Source: Sodalis praecaptivus (lineage in GTDB: Bacteria; Pseudomonadota; Gammaproteobacteria; Enterobacterales; Enterobacteriaceae). From it: a stretch of DNA of 64,000 nt. The notes below the pieces were generated by a model. That model was not told where the DNA came from. It was given only the letters and a program-made list of their open reading frames with translations, and made no database searches. Below, in pieces: positions 46,453 to 56,174 of this stretch. Positions within the stretch are counted from its first letter, which is position 1, and each line of letters begins with the position of its first letter. The position numbers and the translations under genes were made by a program. The stretch is taken from contig NZ_CP006569.1 in NCBI RefSeq assembly GCF_000517425.1, positions 4,392,760 to 4,456,759 on the forward strand. The letters are read 5' to 3'.

Positions 46453-47436
46453 ATGGCTAAGCGTATACAGTTTGCCGCCCACGGCGGACCGGAAGTGATG
46501 GAATATGTGGATTTCACCCCCGTGGATCCCGGTCCGGGCGAGGTACAGATAGAGAATAAAGCCATCGGCATCAATTACATCGACACTTATGTCCGTTCCG
46601 GCCTCTACCCCACGCCATCGCTGCCCTCGGGCCTTGGCACGGAAGCGGCCGGGGTAGTGAGCAAGGTCGGCCCCGGCGTCGAGGGGTTTAACACCGGCGA
46701 CCGGGTGGTGTACGCCCAGTCCCCGCAGGGCGCCTACGCCACGGTGCATAATGTGCCGGCGGAAAAACTGGCTTTGTTACCCTCGGCCATCTCGTTTGAA
46801 CAGGCCGCGGCCGCTTTTTTAAAAGGGCTGACGGTGTTTTATCTGCTGCGCCAGACTTACGAAATCAAGCCGAATGAGATCTTTTTGTTCCATGCGGCAG
46901 CCGGTGGCGTCGGGCGCATCGCCTGCCAGTGGTCGAAAGCGCTGGGCGCGAAAATGATCGGCACCGTCGGTAGCGCGGAAAAAGCGGCGTTGGCGAAACG
47001 GGCGGGCGCCTGGGAAACAATAAATTACCGTGAGGAAAATGTGCCTGAGCGCGTGGCGGCGTTGACCCACGGTAACAAGGTTAACGTAGTGTACGATTCG
47101 GTCGGCAAAAACACCTGGGAAGCCTCCCTCGACTGCCTACGCCGCCGCGGATTGATGGTCAGCTTCGGCAACTCCTCGGGACCGGTTACCGGCGTCAATC
47201 TGGGGATCTTGAATCAGAAGGGCTCACTGTACGTCACACGCCCCTCGATCAACGGCTATATCACCGATGCCGCAAGCCTTAAGCTCGCCGCCGATGAACT
47301 GTTCAGCATGATTGCCAGCGGGGTGATCAAAGTCGACGTGCCCGACCAGCAAAAATTCCCGCTGGCCGAGGTGCAACGGGCGCATCAGGCGCTTGAGAGC
47401 CGGCAAACCAACGGGTCGCTACTGCTTATCCCGTAA
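46453..47436 (+). CDS. qorA: NADPH-dependent quinone oxidoreductase
   Basis: A 327-aa MDR-family quinone reductase, matching E. coli QorA over its whole length (IGINYIDTYVRSGLYP, FLFHAAAGGVGRIACQWSKALGAKMIGTV with the nucleotide-binding AAAGGVG, INQKGSLYVTRPS-like LNQKGSLYVTRPS). It reduces quinones by one electron with NADPH. The ATG at 46453 follows GGAGGAAGA. It diverges from dnaB and ends in a strong hairpin. Confidence 0.95.
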   Translation: MAKRIQFAAHGGPEVMEYVDFTPVDPGPGEVQIENKAIGINYIDTYVRSGLYPTPSLPSGLGTEAAGVVSKVGPGVEGFNTGDRVVYAQSPQGAYATVHNVPAEKLALLPSAISFEQAAAAFLKGLTVFYLLRQTYEIKPNEIFLFHAAAGGVGRIACQWSKALGAKMIGTVGSAEKAALAKRAGAWETINYREENVPERVAALTHGNKVNVVYDSVGKNTWEASLDCLRRRGLMVSFGNSSGPVTGVNLGILNQKGSLYVTRPSINGYITDAASLKLAADELFSMIASGVIKVDVPDQQKFPLAEVQRAHQALESRQTNGSLLLIP

Positions 47437-47504
47437 CGGCAGACTGCCGCCTGGCCCGCGAAGACCCTTGTGCCTGCCCCGGCGTCACACTGACCGTAAA
47501 AACA

Positions 47505-47528
47505 ACGGGCTTCCCAAGGGAAGCCCGT
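47505..47528 (+). terminator. terminator behind qorA
   Basis: An 11-bp perfect stem ACGGGCTTCCC/GGGAAGCCCGT with a 2-nt centre lies about 70 bp after the stop. The following T-run is poor. A second inverted repeat, TTGCCGGGC/GCCCGGCAA (47581-47589 / 47615-47623), lies in the same gap, which otherwise holds no gene. Confidence 0.7.
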
Positions 47529-47740
47529 CACGTAACGCTATGACATAACACACTGTAAAAATGTAGGGGCAGAGCAGAATTTGCCGGGCCATGCGGGTTG
47601 CCGCCGCTATTATTGCCCGGCAATGATGAAATCAATGAGTCTAAAGCGGGTTTATCCTAGCAGCCGCCTTCTAAAAAAAATATCGCCCCGGGGTGTAAAA
47701 CTCAAAGCTGTGATCCATCCCCCATTTTCGCACCGAAGAC

Positions 47741-47980
47741 CTAGCGCAGACGGGAATCAAACCGCGAGCGCGGGGGCGACGGTTTTTTTATCGCACGCCA
47801 TAGCCACGCCGCCGCCAGCGCGACCAACAGCCACGGCAGCAATTTGACCGCCGTGACGAACAGCCCGGCAAACAGCATCGCCAGCGACCCCACCACCAGC
47901 GCCACCAGCACGCCCAACGCCGAGATACCGGTCAACAACAACATGAGAAAAAAACCAATGACAAAAAATAATTCCAGCAT
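47741..47980 (-). CDS. pspG: envelope stress phage-shock protein G
   Basis: A 79-aa inner-membrane protein, nearly all hydrophobic up to residue 65 and ending in a short basic tail, matching E. coli PspG (MLELLFVIGFFVML at the N-terminus, IKLLPWLL in the middle). It belongs to the PspF regulon that protects the membrane during stress. A sigma-54-type promoter lies 68-84 bp upstream. In E. coli it is next to dusA; here about 4.3 kb of other genes separate them. Confidence 0.92.
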   Translation of the reverse strand: MLELFFVIGFFLMLLLTGISALGVLVALVVGSLAMLFAGLFVTAVKLLPWLLVALAAAWLWRAIKKPSPPRSRFDSRLR

Positions 47981-48047
47981 GGGGGTGGCTCCTTATTGAG
48001 CGCAATAGCGCTCGCCGCGGCGGTAAATGTTAGCTCTCTATATGCAT

Positions 48048-48064
48048 TACAAGAACCATGCCAA
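48048..48064 (-). promoter_or_regulatory. sigma-54 promoter of pspG
   Basis: On the minus strand TTGGCATGGTTCTTGTA matches the sigma-54 -24/-12 pattern TTGGCACG-N4-TTGCA with GG and a TTG at the right spacing; only the final GC is altered to GT. pspG in E. coli is transcribed by sigma-54 RNA polymerase with PspF, so the site is expected here. Confidence 0.75.
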
Positions 48065-48187
48065 GTTGGCATTCCCCTAAACGGCTGTTTTTGCTGATTA
48101 GTGGGTAAAAAGACACTGTTGCGACTTAGCGAATTTGACCACTTTTTAGCAAAAAGCGCCACGACGGGTTCCTTCCGCGGACCGCGA

Positions 48188-49750
48188 TTAACGTACGGGG
48201 GCCAGCGTGCCCACCGCCCGGGCCCGGATCCTAATCGCATTTGCGGGCATATAACCCAGCGGCAGCGAATCCAGCTCGATAATATCCACCGTCTCCGGCA
48301 GCGCGCCGGCGGCGATGGCCGCCTCCCGCGCCTGATGTTCCGCCCGCCGCAGGCACGACTCCAGCGACTCATCGCCCGGTAACACAATGGTATCCACGCT
48401 ACCGCTGACCTGGGCAATAGCCACACCGGTGGCGTTGGCGACGCCGGCGTGGGGCGGACGTATCACCTCGGAGGCGCCTTTGAGATGCATAGGAAGCAAT
48501 ACCGCACCGCCCCCCACCAAGATGACGGGCATGTCATGCTGACTGGTATTCATACGCGCAAGGCATTTTTCCACCATCGCCACATAATGCTCCGCCACCC
48601 GGGCCACCATTGACGGGCACAGATGCGCGACCCGCCCGGCGTTGCCAATGTCCGCCCAGCCACGGGCCACCGCGATATCCGTCACCGTTAGGGTGTCGCC
48701 GCCAAAGACCAGCGACCGCTGCGGCAAGGCATATCCTACGCTTTCCGGCCCGACGCTGATGTCGCCGTCCGCGTCCACCGTGACCACAGAGCCGCCCCCG
48801 AGGCCGATAGACGCGATATCCGGCATGCGGAAGTTAGTACGTACTCCGCCTATTTCAGCCTCCATCGCCGACTGGCGGGGAAATCCGCCGCACAAAACGC
48901 CGACGTCCGTGGTCGTGCCGCCCACATCGACCACCAGCGCCTGTTGCAGACTCGATAGCCGGGCCGCGCCTCGCAGGCTATTTGTGGGCCCGGAGGCGAT
49001 CGTCAGGATCGGGAAAGTCCGCGCCTGATGCAGCGGCATTAACGTACCGTCATTCTGACCGAAAAACAGTTCGGCAATGATCCCCTGCCGCGCCAGCGTC
49101 TGACGAAAACCCTCGGTGAGAGTATGCGCAATCCCGCACAACGCTGCATTCAGCACCGTGGCGTTCTCCCGCTCCAAAAGGCCGATGGAACCGATTTCCG
49201 ATGACAGGGAGATCGGCGTATTTGCCCCCAGGATCTCACGCGCCAGGGCCGCGACCCGCTGCTCTTGCTCGGCCACCACCGGTGAAAAAATACCGCAGAC
49301 CGAGACCGCCCGCACCGCCCCTTTGACCGCCTGCAACTGTTGACGCAGGGCGGATTCATCCAGGGCTGATAATATATCGCCGTTGTAATGATAGCCGCCG
49401 GCAAGGGTAAACAGCCGTACCGGCAAACGCGCGCGGAAGTCGGCCGGCATATCGCTTAACGGCGGCACCGCCAGCGAGGCCGGTGCGCCGAGGCGGAAAT
49501 GCGCCACCGGCTGTAAACCTTTACGCTCAACGATGGCATTGGTGCAATGGGTCGTGCCGAGCATCGCCCGGCGTATGTCGCCGCGGTCCACGTTGACCAA
49601 AGCCAGCAGGGCCGCCAGCGCCTGACCTATCCCTTGCATGACGTCAACGCTGGTGGGCTGTTTAGTATGGGCGATAATCCTTTGCCGCGCATCCAGCAGC
49701 ACCGCATCCGTATGGGTGCCGCCGACATCGATCCCCAAAGATATACTCAT
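48188..49750 (-). CDS. hydantoinase/oxoprolinase-family protein (HyuA-like)
   Basis: A 520-aa protein of the HyuA/oxoprolinase ATPase fold, which opens cyclic amide rings such as hydantoins with ATP. It has the actin-fold phosphate motifs LGIDVGGTHTDAVLLD (1-20) and VVDVGGTTTDVGVL (about 275-288), and LGTTHCTNAIVERK (about 68-81). The ATG at 49750 follows AAGGAGGAAAG and overlaps the stop of the DUF917 gene (ATGA). There is no HyuB-type partner; the DUF917 protein is probably the partner instead, an association common in this family. The substrate is unknown. Confidence 0.82.
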   Translation of the reverse strand: MSISLGIDVGGTHTDAVLLDARQRIIAHTKQPTSVDVMQGIGQALAALLALVNVDRGDIRRAMLGTTHCTNAIVERKGLQPVAHFRLGAPASLAVPPLSDMPADFRARLPVRLFTLAGGYHYNGDILSALDESALRQQLQAVKGAVRAVSVCGIFSPVVAEQEQRVAALAREILGANTPISLSSEIGSIGLLERENATVLNAALCGIAHTLTEGFRQTLARQGIIAELFFGQNDGTLMPLHQARTFPILTIASGPTNSLRGAARLSSLQQALVVDVGGTTTDVGVLCGGFPRQSAMEAEIGGVRTNFRMPDIASIGLGGGSVVTVDADGDISVGPESVGYALPQRSLVFGGDTLTVTDIAVARGWADIGNAGRVAHLCPSMVARVAEHYVAMVEKCLARMNTSQHDMPVILVGGGAVLLPMHLKGASEVIRPPHAGVANATGVAIAQVSGSVDTIVLPGDESLESCLRRAEHQAREAAIAAGALPETVDIIELDSLPLGYMPANAIRIRARAVGTLAPVR

Positions 49751-50847
49751 GCGCTTTCCTCCTTGCACCGGGCTGCCAGCGTCTCCACCGGCGTATAGTC
49801 ATTTTGATAATGAAAATAACGCGGTCCGCACACCTCGATTCCCCGCGACGTGCGCCATTTTTCATGGGCGGGAACGCCCAGCGCCACCACGCGCATCCCG
49901 TAACAAAGCCTTTCGCCCAGAATCGGCAGCCCCGTTTCCTCATCGAGCAGAATAATCAGATCCGGCGTCATGCACAGCGGCCGATCGTCCCGGCGTGCCA
50001 GCAAATATTCGTTCTGAAAAAGCACGTCAAAGCGGCCGCCGCTATCGTTGTCCACCCCGACAAAACAGGCGGTGCCGTGATTGAAACCGCCTTCGCTACG
50101 CTGGTTTACCCGATTCGCTTTACCGCGAAACAGCACGACGCCGTGCAGCAGCGCCGTGAGGGTATCGATAACGTTGCGGCGCGCGGCGCGCGCTTGCTGA
50201 ACTTCTCGGCCGATGCGCCACATCAGCCCCAGCGTCCCCGCAATCCCCGAGGCGCGCGCTTGGCCGACCGTAACCGGATAACCGGCGAAGGTTGCGGCAC
50301 CGCCCATCTTCACCGCGACCGCGCGGGCCAATTGCTCCGCCTTCATGCTGTCTTCAGCCTCCACCAGCACGGTGTTAGCATGCTCATCCACGACGGCAAA
50401 CGGCGACGCATTGAGGCCGTCGAGATAGAAGGTGGTCATTTGAAACTCGGGAAAAGCCCGGCCCATGGCGTCGACGTCCATGACGGGTAGCCCGAGAATA
50501 CAGGCCGAGGCCAGCGGTAACAGCGAATTGATGCCGCCGGTCTCAATCGGGTAAATAGCGGATAAAGCGCGGCCCATATGCTGAGCGATAATTCGGCAGG
50601 CCGTCAGGGATTCCTGACCGTTTGGCAACTTTTCCATCATCACGGCCGGCGAACCTATCATGCCCGTCGCCAGCAGCAATTCTTCCGGCTGAAGCTCATC
50701 TAACGTTAATAATCGAATAGGCCCATACTCGGCAATTGCCCGCTGAGCCATGATTTTACCGATATAGGGATCGCCTCCACCGCCGCTGGCAAGGATAGCG
50801 GCGCCGTAACTGATGTAATCAATCGCTTCATGATCCAGCCATTTCAT
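49747..50847 (-). CDS. DUF917-family protein
   Basis: A 366-aa protein of the DUF917 family, whose members usually lie next to hydantoinase-like genes and are assumed to take part in the same catabolic step. It shows the glycine-rich LASGGGGDPYIGK (about 19-31), ATGMIGSPAVMMEKLPNG, and DVDAMGRAFPEFQMTTFYL motifs of the family. GGGAGGTGGTGAG precedes the ATG. First gene of a coupled two-gene operon. A PAS-LuxR regulator is divergent across an 817-bp gap. Confidence 0.82.
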   Translation of the reverse strand: MKWLDHEAIDYISYGAAILASGGGGDPYIGKIMAQRAIAEYGPIRLLTLDELQPEELLLATGMIGSPAVMMEKLPNGQESLTACRIIAQHMGRALSAIYPIETGGINSLLPLASACILGLPVMDVDAMGRAFPEFQMTTFYLDGLNASPFAVVDEHANTVLVEAEDSMKAEQLARAVAVKMGGAATFAGYPVTVGQARASGIAGTLGLMWRIGREVQQARAARRNVIDTLTALLHGVVLFRGKANRVNQRSEGGFNHGTACFVGVDNDSGGRFDVLFQNEYLLARRDDRPLCMTPDLIILLDEETGLPILGERLCYGMRVVALGVPAHEKWRTSRGIEVCGPRYFHYQNDYTPVETLAARCKEESA

Positions 50848-51664
50848 CTCACCACCTCCCTTGGTTCTGCACAGGCGCTGATGCCCTATTCCCCGTTAAG
50901 AAACCCATTGCGTAGATATACGCCGGCGCACGCATAATAAGCATGACATCAATATTAGACATATTATAATTCCCCACCTTTGATATTCCCTTCAAAGACA
51001 GAGAAATTAAACCATAAATATATTCGACCTCACAAAATTTTTCTAATCAATCCAGGTTTAAAAATTTAATATCACGATTAATGAATGCAATATTCATAAT
51101 AAAACAGATCAAAACAATAGCAGATTATTAATCAACCCTGGACTTTGAATAAAAGCCTGAAGTCTATTCTTTTGGTGCGCCTCCTTCGGAATATTCAATT
51201 AACCCTGCATCGGCCGATAAACCTATCGTCTTATCCTTTAAACGAACGCACGGCCAGGTAACCAAATACTTTGACGCCTGGCCGATTTACTCCCCTCTCC
51301 GACATTTCCCCATCACCTATTCTTGGTCCAGCGCCATGCTCTCTCAACGGCCCATGACCTGTAATATAATCACCCGTTTTTTTTGCCGAGAAGACAATCT
51401 ATCCACATTACCCTTGTCGAGCCATCGACATTCCCATCCATAAGCACATAAATAAGCGCAACAATAGCCGCCCACAGATAGCAAAATAAATAAATTAATT
51501 ATCACCTCATTAATAACCTTGGCCGAGGGAATATTACACGAAAGGCGGACGGGCTATATCGACGAAGCCGTTAATCATAAATTTATAGGGGGCCAGGCTG
51601 GATCAAAAATAACATTTGCGGTAAAAATAGAATTGCCACGCGGTATTTTTCAAAAGGACTTTAT
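50848..51664. other. 817-bp A+T-rich regulatory gap
   Basis: No gene is supported. The gap separates the DUF917-hydantoinase operon (minus) from the LuxR gene (plus), so it holds both promoters. It is A+T-rich at both sides. One hairpin, CGGCCAGG (51251-51258) / CCTGGCCG (51277-51284) with an 18-nt loop, lies in the middle. Its length is unusual for a simple divergent promoter region and may include the remains of a lost gene. Confidence 0.55.
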
Positions 51665-52387
51665 ATGAACAGCGATTGCCTATCTCGCGATACTCAGGAT
51701 AGCGTCATAGCACCGCAGCTGCTAATGCTATGGGAATCGTCCCGTGAACCTTGGGGCGTCAAGGACCTTGAATCACGCTATCTTTATGCCAACCCTGCTT
51801 ATTACGATCTGCTGAATATTAATCCAGCACTTTTCACCATCCCCGGCTGCTTCGATCATGATTTACCGTCACCGGTGGCGGATTTTGCCTCGCATTTCCA
51901 ACGCCACGACCGTTGCACCATCAAACAGCAGGATCGCCTTTGCTCCATCGAAATCCATTGTTACGGCCGAGAAAAGCTTATTCAACCTTATTTTTTCGAT
52001 AAATATCCACTCTACCATCAGATCACCCGTGAGTGCATTGGCTCAATTTTCCACGCGCGTAAAGTCGAAGACGTCTCGCTGCAAAAGCAGTTATGCGGCA
52101 AAAGCCCCGGTTATTTCCTGTTTTATCCGCCGGAACCGATCTTTACCGAGGGCGAGCTGGACGTGATCTTTTTTGTCCTGCAAAACATGAGCAGCAAAGT
52201 CATTGGCCGTCATCTTGGTCTTTCGCACCGTACGGTGGAGAACAAGCTCCAGGGCATCTATCAGAAAGCGGGAGTACACTGTTTGCGCCAGTTTAGCGAA
52301 TACAGCCGCCACACCGGTTTTGACCGTTATGTGCCGCAAAAATTCTTGAAGCCCTTGAGTCAATTATTAATGCTGGACGCAGGATAG
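51665..52387 (+). CDS. PAS-domain LuxR-family regulator
   Basis: A 240-aa transcription factor with an N-terminal PAS-like sensor (about 20-130; the segment [25 protein letters not shown] is typical) and a C-terminal LuxR HTH (about 155-215; [45 protein letters not shown]). AAAGGAC precedes the ATG. It diverges from the DUF917-hydantoinase operon and is its likely regulator, perhaps sensing a ligand with the PAS domain. Its last 21 bp overlap the end of dusA tail to tail. Confidence 0.82.
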   Translation: MNSDCLSRDTQDSVIAPQLLMLWESSREPWGVKDLESRYLYANPAYYDLLNINPALFTIPGCFDHDLPSPVADFASHFQRHDRCTIKQQDRLCSIEIHCYGREKLIQPYFFDKYPLYHQITRECIGSIFHARKVEDVSLQKQLCGKSPGYFLFYPPEPIFTEGELDVIFFVLQNMSSKVIGRHLGLSHRTVENKLQGIYQKAGVHCLRQFSEYSRHTGFDRYVPQKFLKPLSQLLMLDAG

Positions 52388-53413
52388 CGCTTTAATCAAC
52401 ACCTCGGCACCCGCGCCTGGGCGGTGGGCGTGTTCGCTTAAATAGCGGCGCCACTGCCGGGCGCCCGGCATTCCTTGAAACAGCCCGAGCATGTGGCGCG
52501 TAATGTGGCCAAGGGCCGTGCCGCAAGACAGCTCCCGCTCTATATAAGGCAACATCGCGTCAATCACCGCCGCCGGATTCGGCAGGGGATCCGCCTCGCC
52601 GAACAGCTCGCTGTCAACCCGGGCCAGGATGCCCGGGTTCTGGTAGGCTTCGCGGCCCATCATGACCCCATCAAGTCGCTGCAAATGTTCCCGAGTATCA
52701 TGTAGGGTGGTGATTCCGCCGTTGATCATGAGCCGAAGCGACGGGAAATCCCGCTTTAGCTGATACACCCGGTCGTAATCCAGCGGTGGAATTTCGCGAT
52801 TCTCTTTGGGACTCAAGCCGCTAAGCCAGGCTTTGCGGGCATGAATGATGAAGGTCTGGCAGCCGCCGCGAGCGGCAACGGTATCGATGAACTCACAGAG
52901 AAACGCGTAGCTGTCCTGCTCGTCGATACCGATACGGGTTTTTACCGTTATCGGCAACGATACCGCTTCGCGCATGGCGGCGATACACGCCGCCACCCGC
53001 TCTTTCTCGGCCATCAAACAGGCGCCGAAACGGCCGTTCTGCACGCGATCGGAGGGGCAACCGATGTTGAGATTGACTTCATCATAGCCTCGCGCCTGTG
53101 CCATTTTCGCGCAACGCGCTAGTGCATCCGGTTCACTTCCGCCCAGTTGCAGCGCCAAGGGATGTTCCGCGTCGTTATAGGCCAGATAATCGCCTTTACC
53201 GTGCAACAGAGCGCCGGTGGTTACCATTTCGGTGTACAGCAGCGTACGGCGGCTCAACTGGCGCAGAAAATAACGGCAATGACGATCGGTCCAATCGAGC
53301 ATCGGCGCAACGCTGAACCGGCCGGGCGCAGTCGATACCAAACCGGCCGAGGTCATCGTGGACGGCTGAACGTTTTGATTAAGGCGGTTTTCAAGCATGG
53401 CTGATATTTTCAC
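52367..53413 (-). CDS. dusA: tRNA-dihydrouridine(20/20a) synthase
   Basis: DusA reduces U20/U20a in the D-loop of tRNA with FMN and NADPH. The 348-aa product (345 in E. coli) has the TIM-barrel features [20 protein letters not shown], the catalytic cysteine in [19 protein letters not shown], and MINGGITTL for FMN phosphate. Its 3' end overlaps the 3' end of the LuxR gene by 21 bp. In E. coli it lies between zur and pspG; here extra genes separate it from both. Confidence 0.96.
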   Translation of the reverse strand: MKISAMLENRLNQNVQPSTMTSAGLVSTAPGRFSVAPMLDWTDRHCRYFLRQLSRRTLLYTEMVTTGALLHGKGDYLAYNDAEHPLALQLGGSEPDALARCAKMAQARGYDEVNLNIGCPSDRVQNGRFGACLMAEKERVAACIAAMREAVSLPITVKTRIGIDEQDSYAFLCEFIDTVAARGGCQTFIIHARKAWLSGLSPKENREIPPLDYDRVYQLKRDFPSLRLMINGGITTLHDTREHLQRLDGVMMGREAYQNPGILARVDSELFGEADPLPNPAAVIDAMLPYIERELSCGTALGHITRHMLGLFQGMPGARQWRRYLSEHAHRPGAGAEVLIKALSCVQH

Positions 53414-54260
53414 GTCTGTTCGGGCAATCGGCTACCCACGCGGCACGGGAACAAAGGGAACCGACAGGGAATTCTTCGGGGAGATTCTAGCATAGAAAAG
53501 CGGTTGCCGGTGGCCCCTGATAAAAGTCAAACGCCGCTTCCATCGGCGCGCGTTAGAGAAGTTAAAACAAAACACGCTGGCGCCCCTCTTGCCTATGGGT
53601 TGTTTAAACCACTCTCCGTATTGCCTGACCGCAGGATGACACGATCTTACCGCTATATTCTGTTAGCGCCGTTTCCGCCAGAAACCGGTTGCGTATGCCT
53701 ATCAATCGGCGGCATATCGCAGTAAACAACGAAGCCGGTTAACGTGTTATGTAGCGAATAGGCATTTTGCGTCTTTTATTAATCTCTATAATCATGGAAA
53801 GGGGAGTTAACGGCCTATCAGGCTGTGCGGCTAAAGGCTTTGGCACGATGGGCGCCGCAGCCGTTTACCGTCCCGGCCGGCGTGGCATACGTACATAGAC
53901 TTAGATAACCTCAATCAGGAGCTGATGCGATCATTTTGTCCCAAATTGCCCACACTGCGTCCCAATACCCGGAGGGTGGATTTACAAAATGCCGCGTCTG
54001 TTCTATCAAAAGAAAGCTGGGCATTGAAAATGCATGCCGGCGTTGCCCAAGGCAAAGGACCCGCGCTTCGCATGTAATCGTGAACAACTGCCTAGTATCG
54101 GTAGGTCATTTTTACGGCTATTAACCGCCGACTCACAGCAACGGCACCGGCCTGCGCCGCCGCGAAATCGGCGGCAACATGCGTAGTTCTGAGGCCTGAT
54201 ATGTTAGCCAAATAATAATCTCTTTTTCCCGATGGTGAAAAAGCTACCAGACTGAGCAAT
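53414..54260. other. 850-bp gap between dusA and the LuxR-type gene
   Basis: I see no supportable gene. Short frames (53504-53725, 53936-54124) lack ribosome sites and recognisable sequence. The stretch could hold a decayed gene, but no fragment is identifiable. Confidence 0.5.
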
Positions 54261-54890
54261 ATGACAGCCTTTATCCTTGATCATTGTGTATTTACCCGTA
54301 GTGCAATGCGGTCATTGCTAACTGATAGTGGCGTGAGAGGAAATATCTATACTCTTAATGATGTTCTGAAATTGGATACGCTTTGCCATAAAATTATCCC
54401 TGACATTGTCATAATCAGTCAACGCTATATGCATGCAAAAGATGACGGCCACATTTTAAAGACATTAATCGAACGACTGCCCCACACTTTTTTTCTGATT
54501 TTTATTGGCAATGAAAACATTGTCTATAACGCCGTTGTCCCTCTTAAAAGTAATGTTATCGTGACCTCCAAATTTCTTGCCGTTGACGGATTTACACAGC
54601 TATTCCGCCATTTCGCCGGACAAGAAAGATCTCCGATCGCCAGCAGAGCTAAACGCTGCACACCGCTGCGATTCAGTAAAACCGAAAAGCAAATTCTGGC
54701 CATGTGGATGGCTGGCGAGAACACTAAAGCAATTTGCGCCCATCTGAATATTAAAGATAAAACGCTGTCGTCACATAAGATCAATATTAAACGCAAAACC
54801 AATGCCGATAATAAATTGATTATCTATTATATTTTGCAGATCGCCGGCAGCGTCACCGATGATCTGTATGCCCGCCAATACAACGGTTGA
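54261..54890 (+). CDS. BglJ/RcsA-like LuxR-family regulator
   Basis: A 209-aa protein with an N-terminal response-regulator-like half that lacks a clear phospho-acceptor pattern, and a C-terminal LuxR HTH (about 133-195: FSKTEKQILAMWMAGENTKAICAHLNIKDKTLSSHKINIKRKTNADNK). This build is that of the non-phosphorylated RcsB partners RcsA and BglJ, and of related accessory regulators. A+T-richer than its neighbours. It stands alone 70 bp before zur. The target is unknown. Confidence 0.72.
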   Translation: MTAFILDHCVFTRSAMRSLLTDSGVRGNIYTLNDVLKLDTLCHKIIPDIVIISQRYMHAKDDGHILKTLIERLPHTFFLIFIGNENIVYNAVVPLKSNVIVTSKFLAVDGFTQLFRHFAGQERSPIASRAKRCTPLRFSKTEKQILAMWMAGENTKAICAHLNIKDKTLSSHKINIKRKTNADNKLIIYYILQIAGSVTDDLYARQYNG

Positions 54891-54959
54891 GGCACCTTTA
54901 GTCGTGGTTTTGGCGCCGTCGTGGTAATATGACTAGAGAAACCGTAACCGGGGAGCATC

Positions 54960-55469
54960 ATGAAAGCCACCACTGAAAACCCACTTCTCAGCCAGGCCGA
55001 ACAATTGTGCGAGCAGCGCAATGTCCGCCTGACGCCGCAGCGGCTGGAGGTACTGCGCCTGATGTCGCAGCAAAACGGTGCGATAAGTGCTTATGATTTG
55101 CTGGATTTATTGCGCCAGTCTGAGCCGCAGGCAAAACCACCGACCGTTTACCGCGCCCTGGATTTTCTCTTGGAGCAAGGTTTTGTTCACCGCGTTGAAT
55201 CCACCAACAGCTTTGTGCTGTGCCATCATTTTGCCGAACCGTCCCATACCTCCGCTTTTTTCATTTGCGACCGCTGTGGCTTGGTCACTGAGCAAACCAC
55301 ACAGGGCATTGAAGACATATTACAGCGTATGGCGGCCGTCGCCGGCTTTACCCTCTCCCATAACGTGGTAGAAGCGCACGGTTTCTGTCCGCAGTGTGCT
55401 GAAGTGCAGGCCTGTGAGCATCCTGACGCGTGCGAACACGACCACAGCATTGCAATAAAAAAACGATAA
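54960..55469 (+). CDS. zur: zinc uptake regulator
   Basis: A 169-aa Fur-family repressor (171 aa in E. coli) that shuts down zinc import when Zn is plentiful. It has the winged helix with RNVRLTPQRLEVLRLM and KPPTVYRALDFLLEQGFVHRVES, regulatory-site residues in LCHHFAEPSHTSAFFICDRCG, and the structural zinc pairs CxxC (ICDRCG) and CPQC. The His/Cys-rich tail ACEHPDACEHDHS is typical. Convergent with nothing; about 700 bp follow before the next gene. Confidence 0.96.
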   Translation: MKATTENPLLSQAEQLCEQRNVRLTPQRLEVLRLMSQQNGAISAYDLLDLLRQSEPQAKPPTVYRALDFLLEQGFVHRVESTNSFVLCHHFAEPSHTSAFFICDRCGLVTEQTTQGIEDILQRMAAVAGFTLSHNVVEAHGFCPQCAEVQACEHPDACEHDHSIAIKKR

Positions 55470-56174
55470 AAATCCTCGCCTACCTAGGCATTATTTTAAT
55501 GAGGGCGGGATGGCGGACCCTGTGCTCGGCTGGGCCAACAGCGCCGCGTTTTAGCACAGATAATAAGGCGCCTAGGCGGCGAGTCGCATCATCGCTGTTG
55601 ACCACGCCCTGTAAATCAGACATCAATTGCATGACGCTACAACCTCACATCGTTAAAAATGGCCAACCGGCCTGCCAGTGATCCCCTCGCCAGTACTTCG
55701 AGCCTTCCACCCTTCGTGTGGGGGGTCGAAGAGAGGCAATAGCAGCCAGAATACGCGCTCTGAATTGATGTGGTAATATCCCACAGGATTAGACCCAAGG
55801 TAGGGTAATATTCCATTAGGGTTAATGGCAGCATCTACCGTAATAGTGTTTTGATCGCAGCGTTGCACATCGGCTCGGTGTTAACGAAGAAGCATCAAGT
55901 AACGTTTAGTTTGATGTCAATTTGCCTTATCACTTCTTGGCCATGATAAATGTGCAGTGGTCGTCTATTATCTGGCGTAATAAAATCCTCTGCTATTAAG
56001 TCGTTCAGTAGCGTTATTTATTTCTCAGCCCTCTGTCACAAAACATGCCAACAAACTATTAATCCTTAAAAACGTTATATTAATAAATCATAATCTTCCC
56101 ATTAACGTGACTATAGGCCTAATGTGTCGATAACCTCGTTGATGGGATAATGTCAACCGCTAAGGAGCGAAAAT
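55470..56174. other. 700-bp gap behind zur
   Basis: No gene is supported. Composition drops from G+C-rich near zur to A+T-rich from about 55740 onward, matching the base use of the phosphoesterase gene that follows. A G+C-rich imperfect hairpin lies around 55703-55732 (TTCGAGCC...GGTCGAA). No repeat or integration signature was seen. Confidence 0.5.

Noticed and set aside
53936-54124. 62-codon frame with several cysteines in the dusA downstream gap
   Set aside because: No ribosome site, no recognisable motif beyond chance Cys pairs, and no support from composition.
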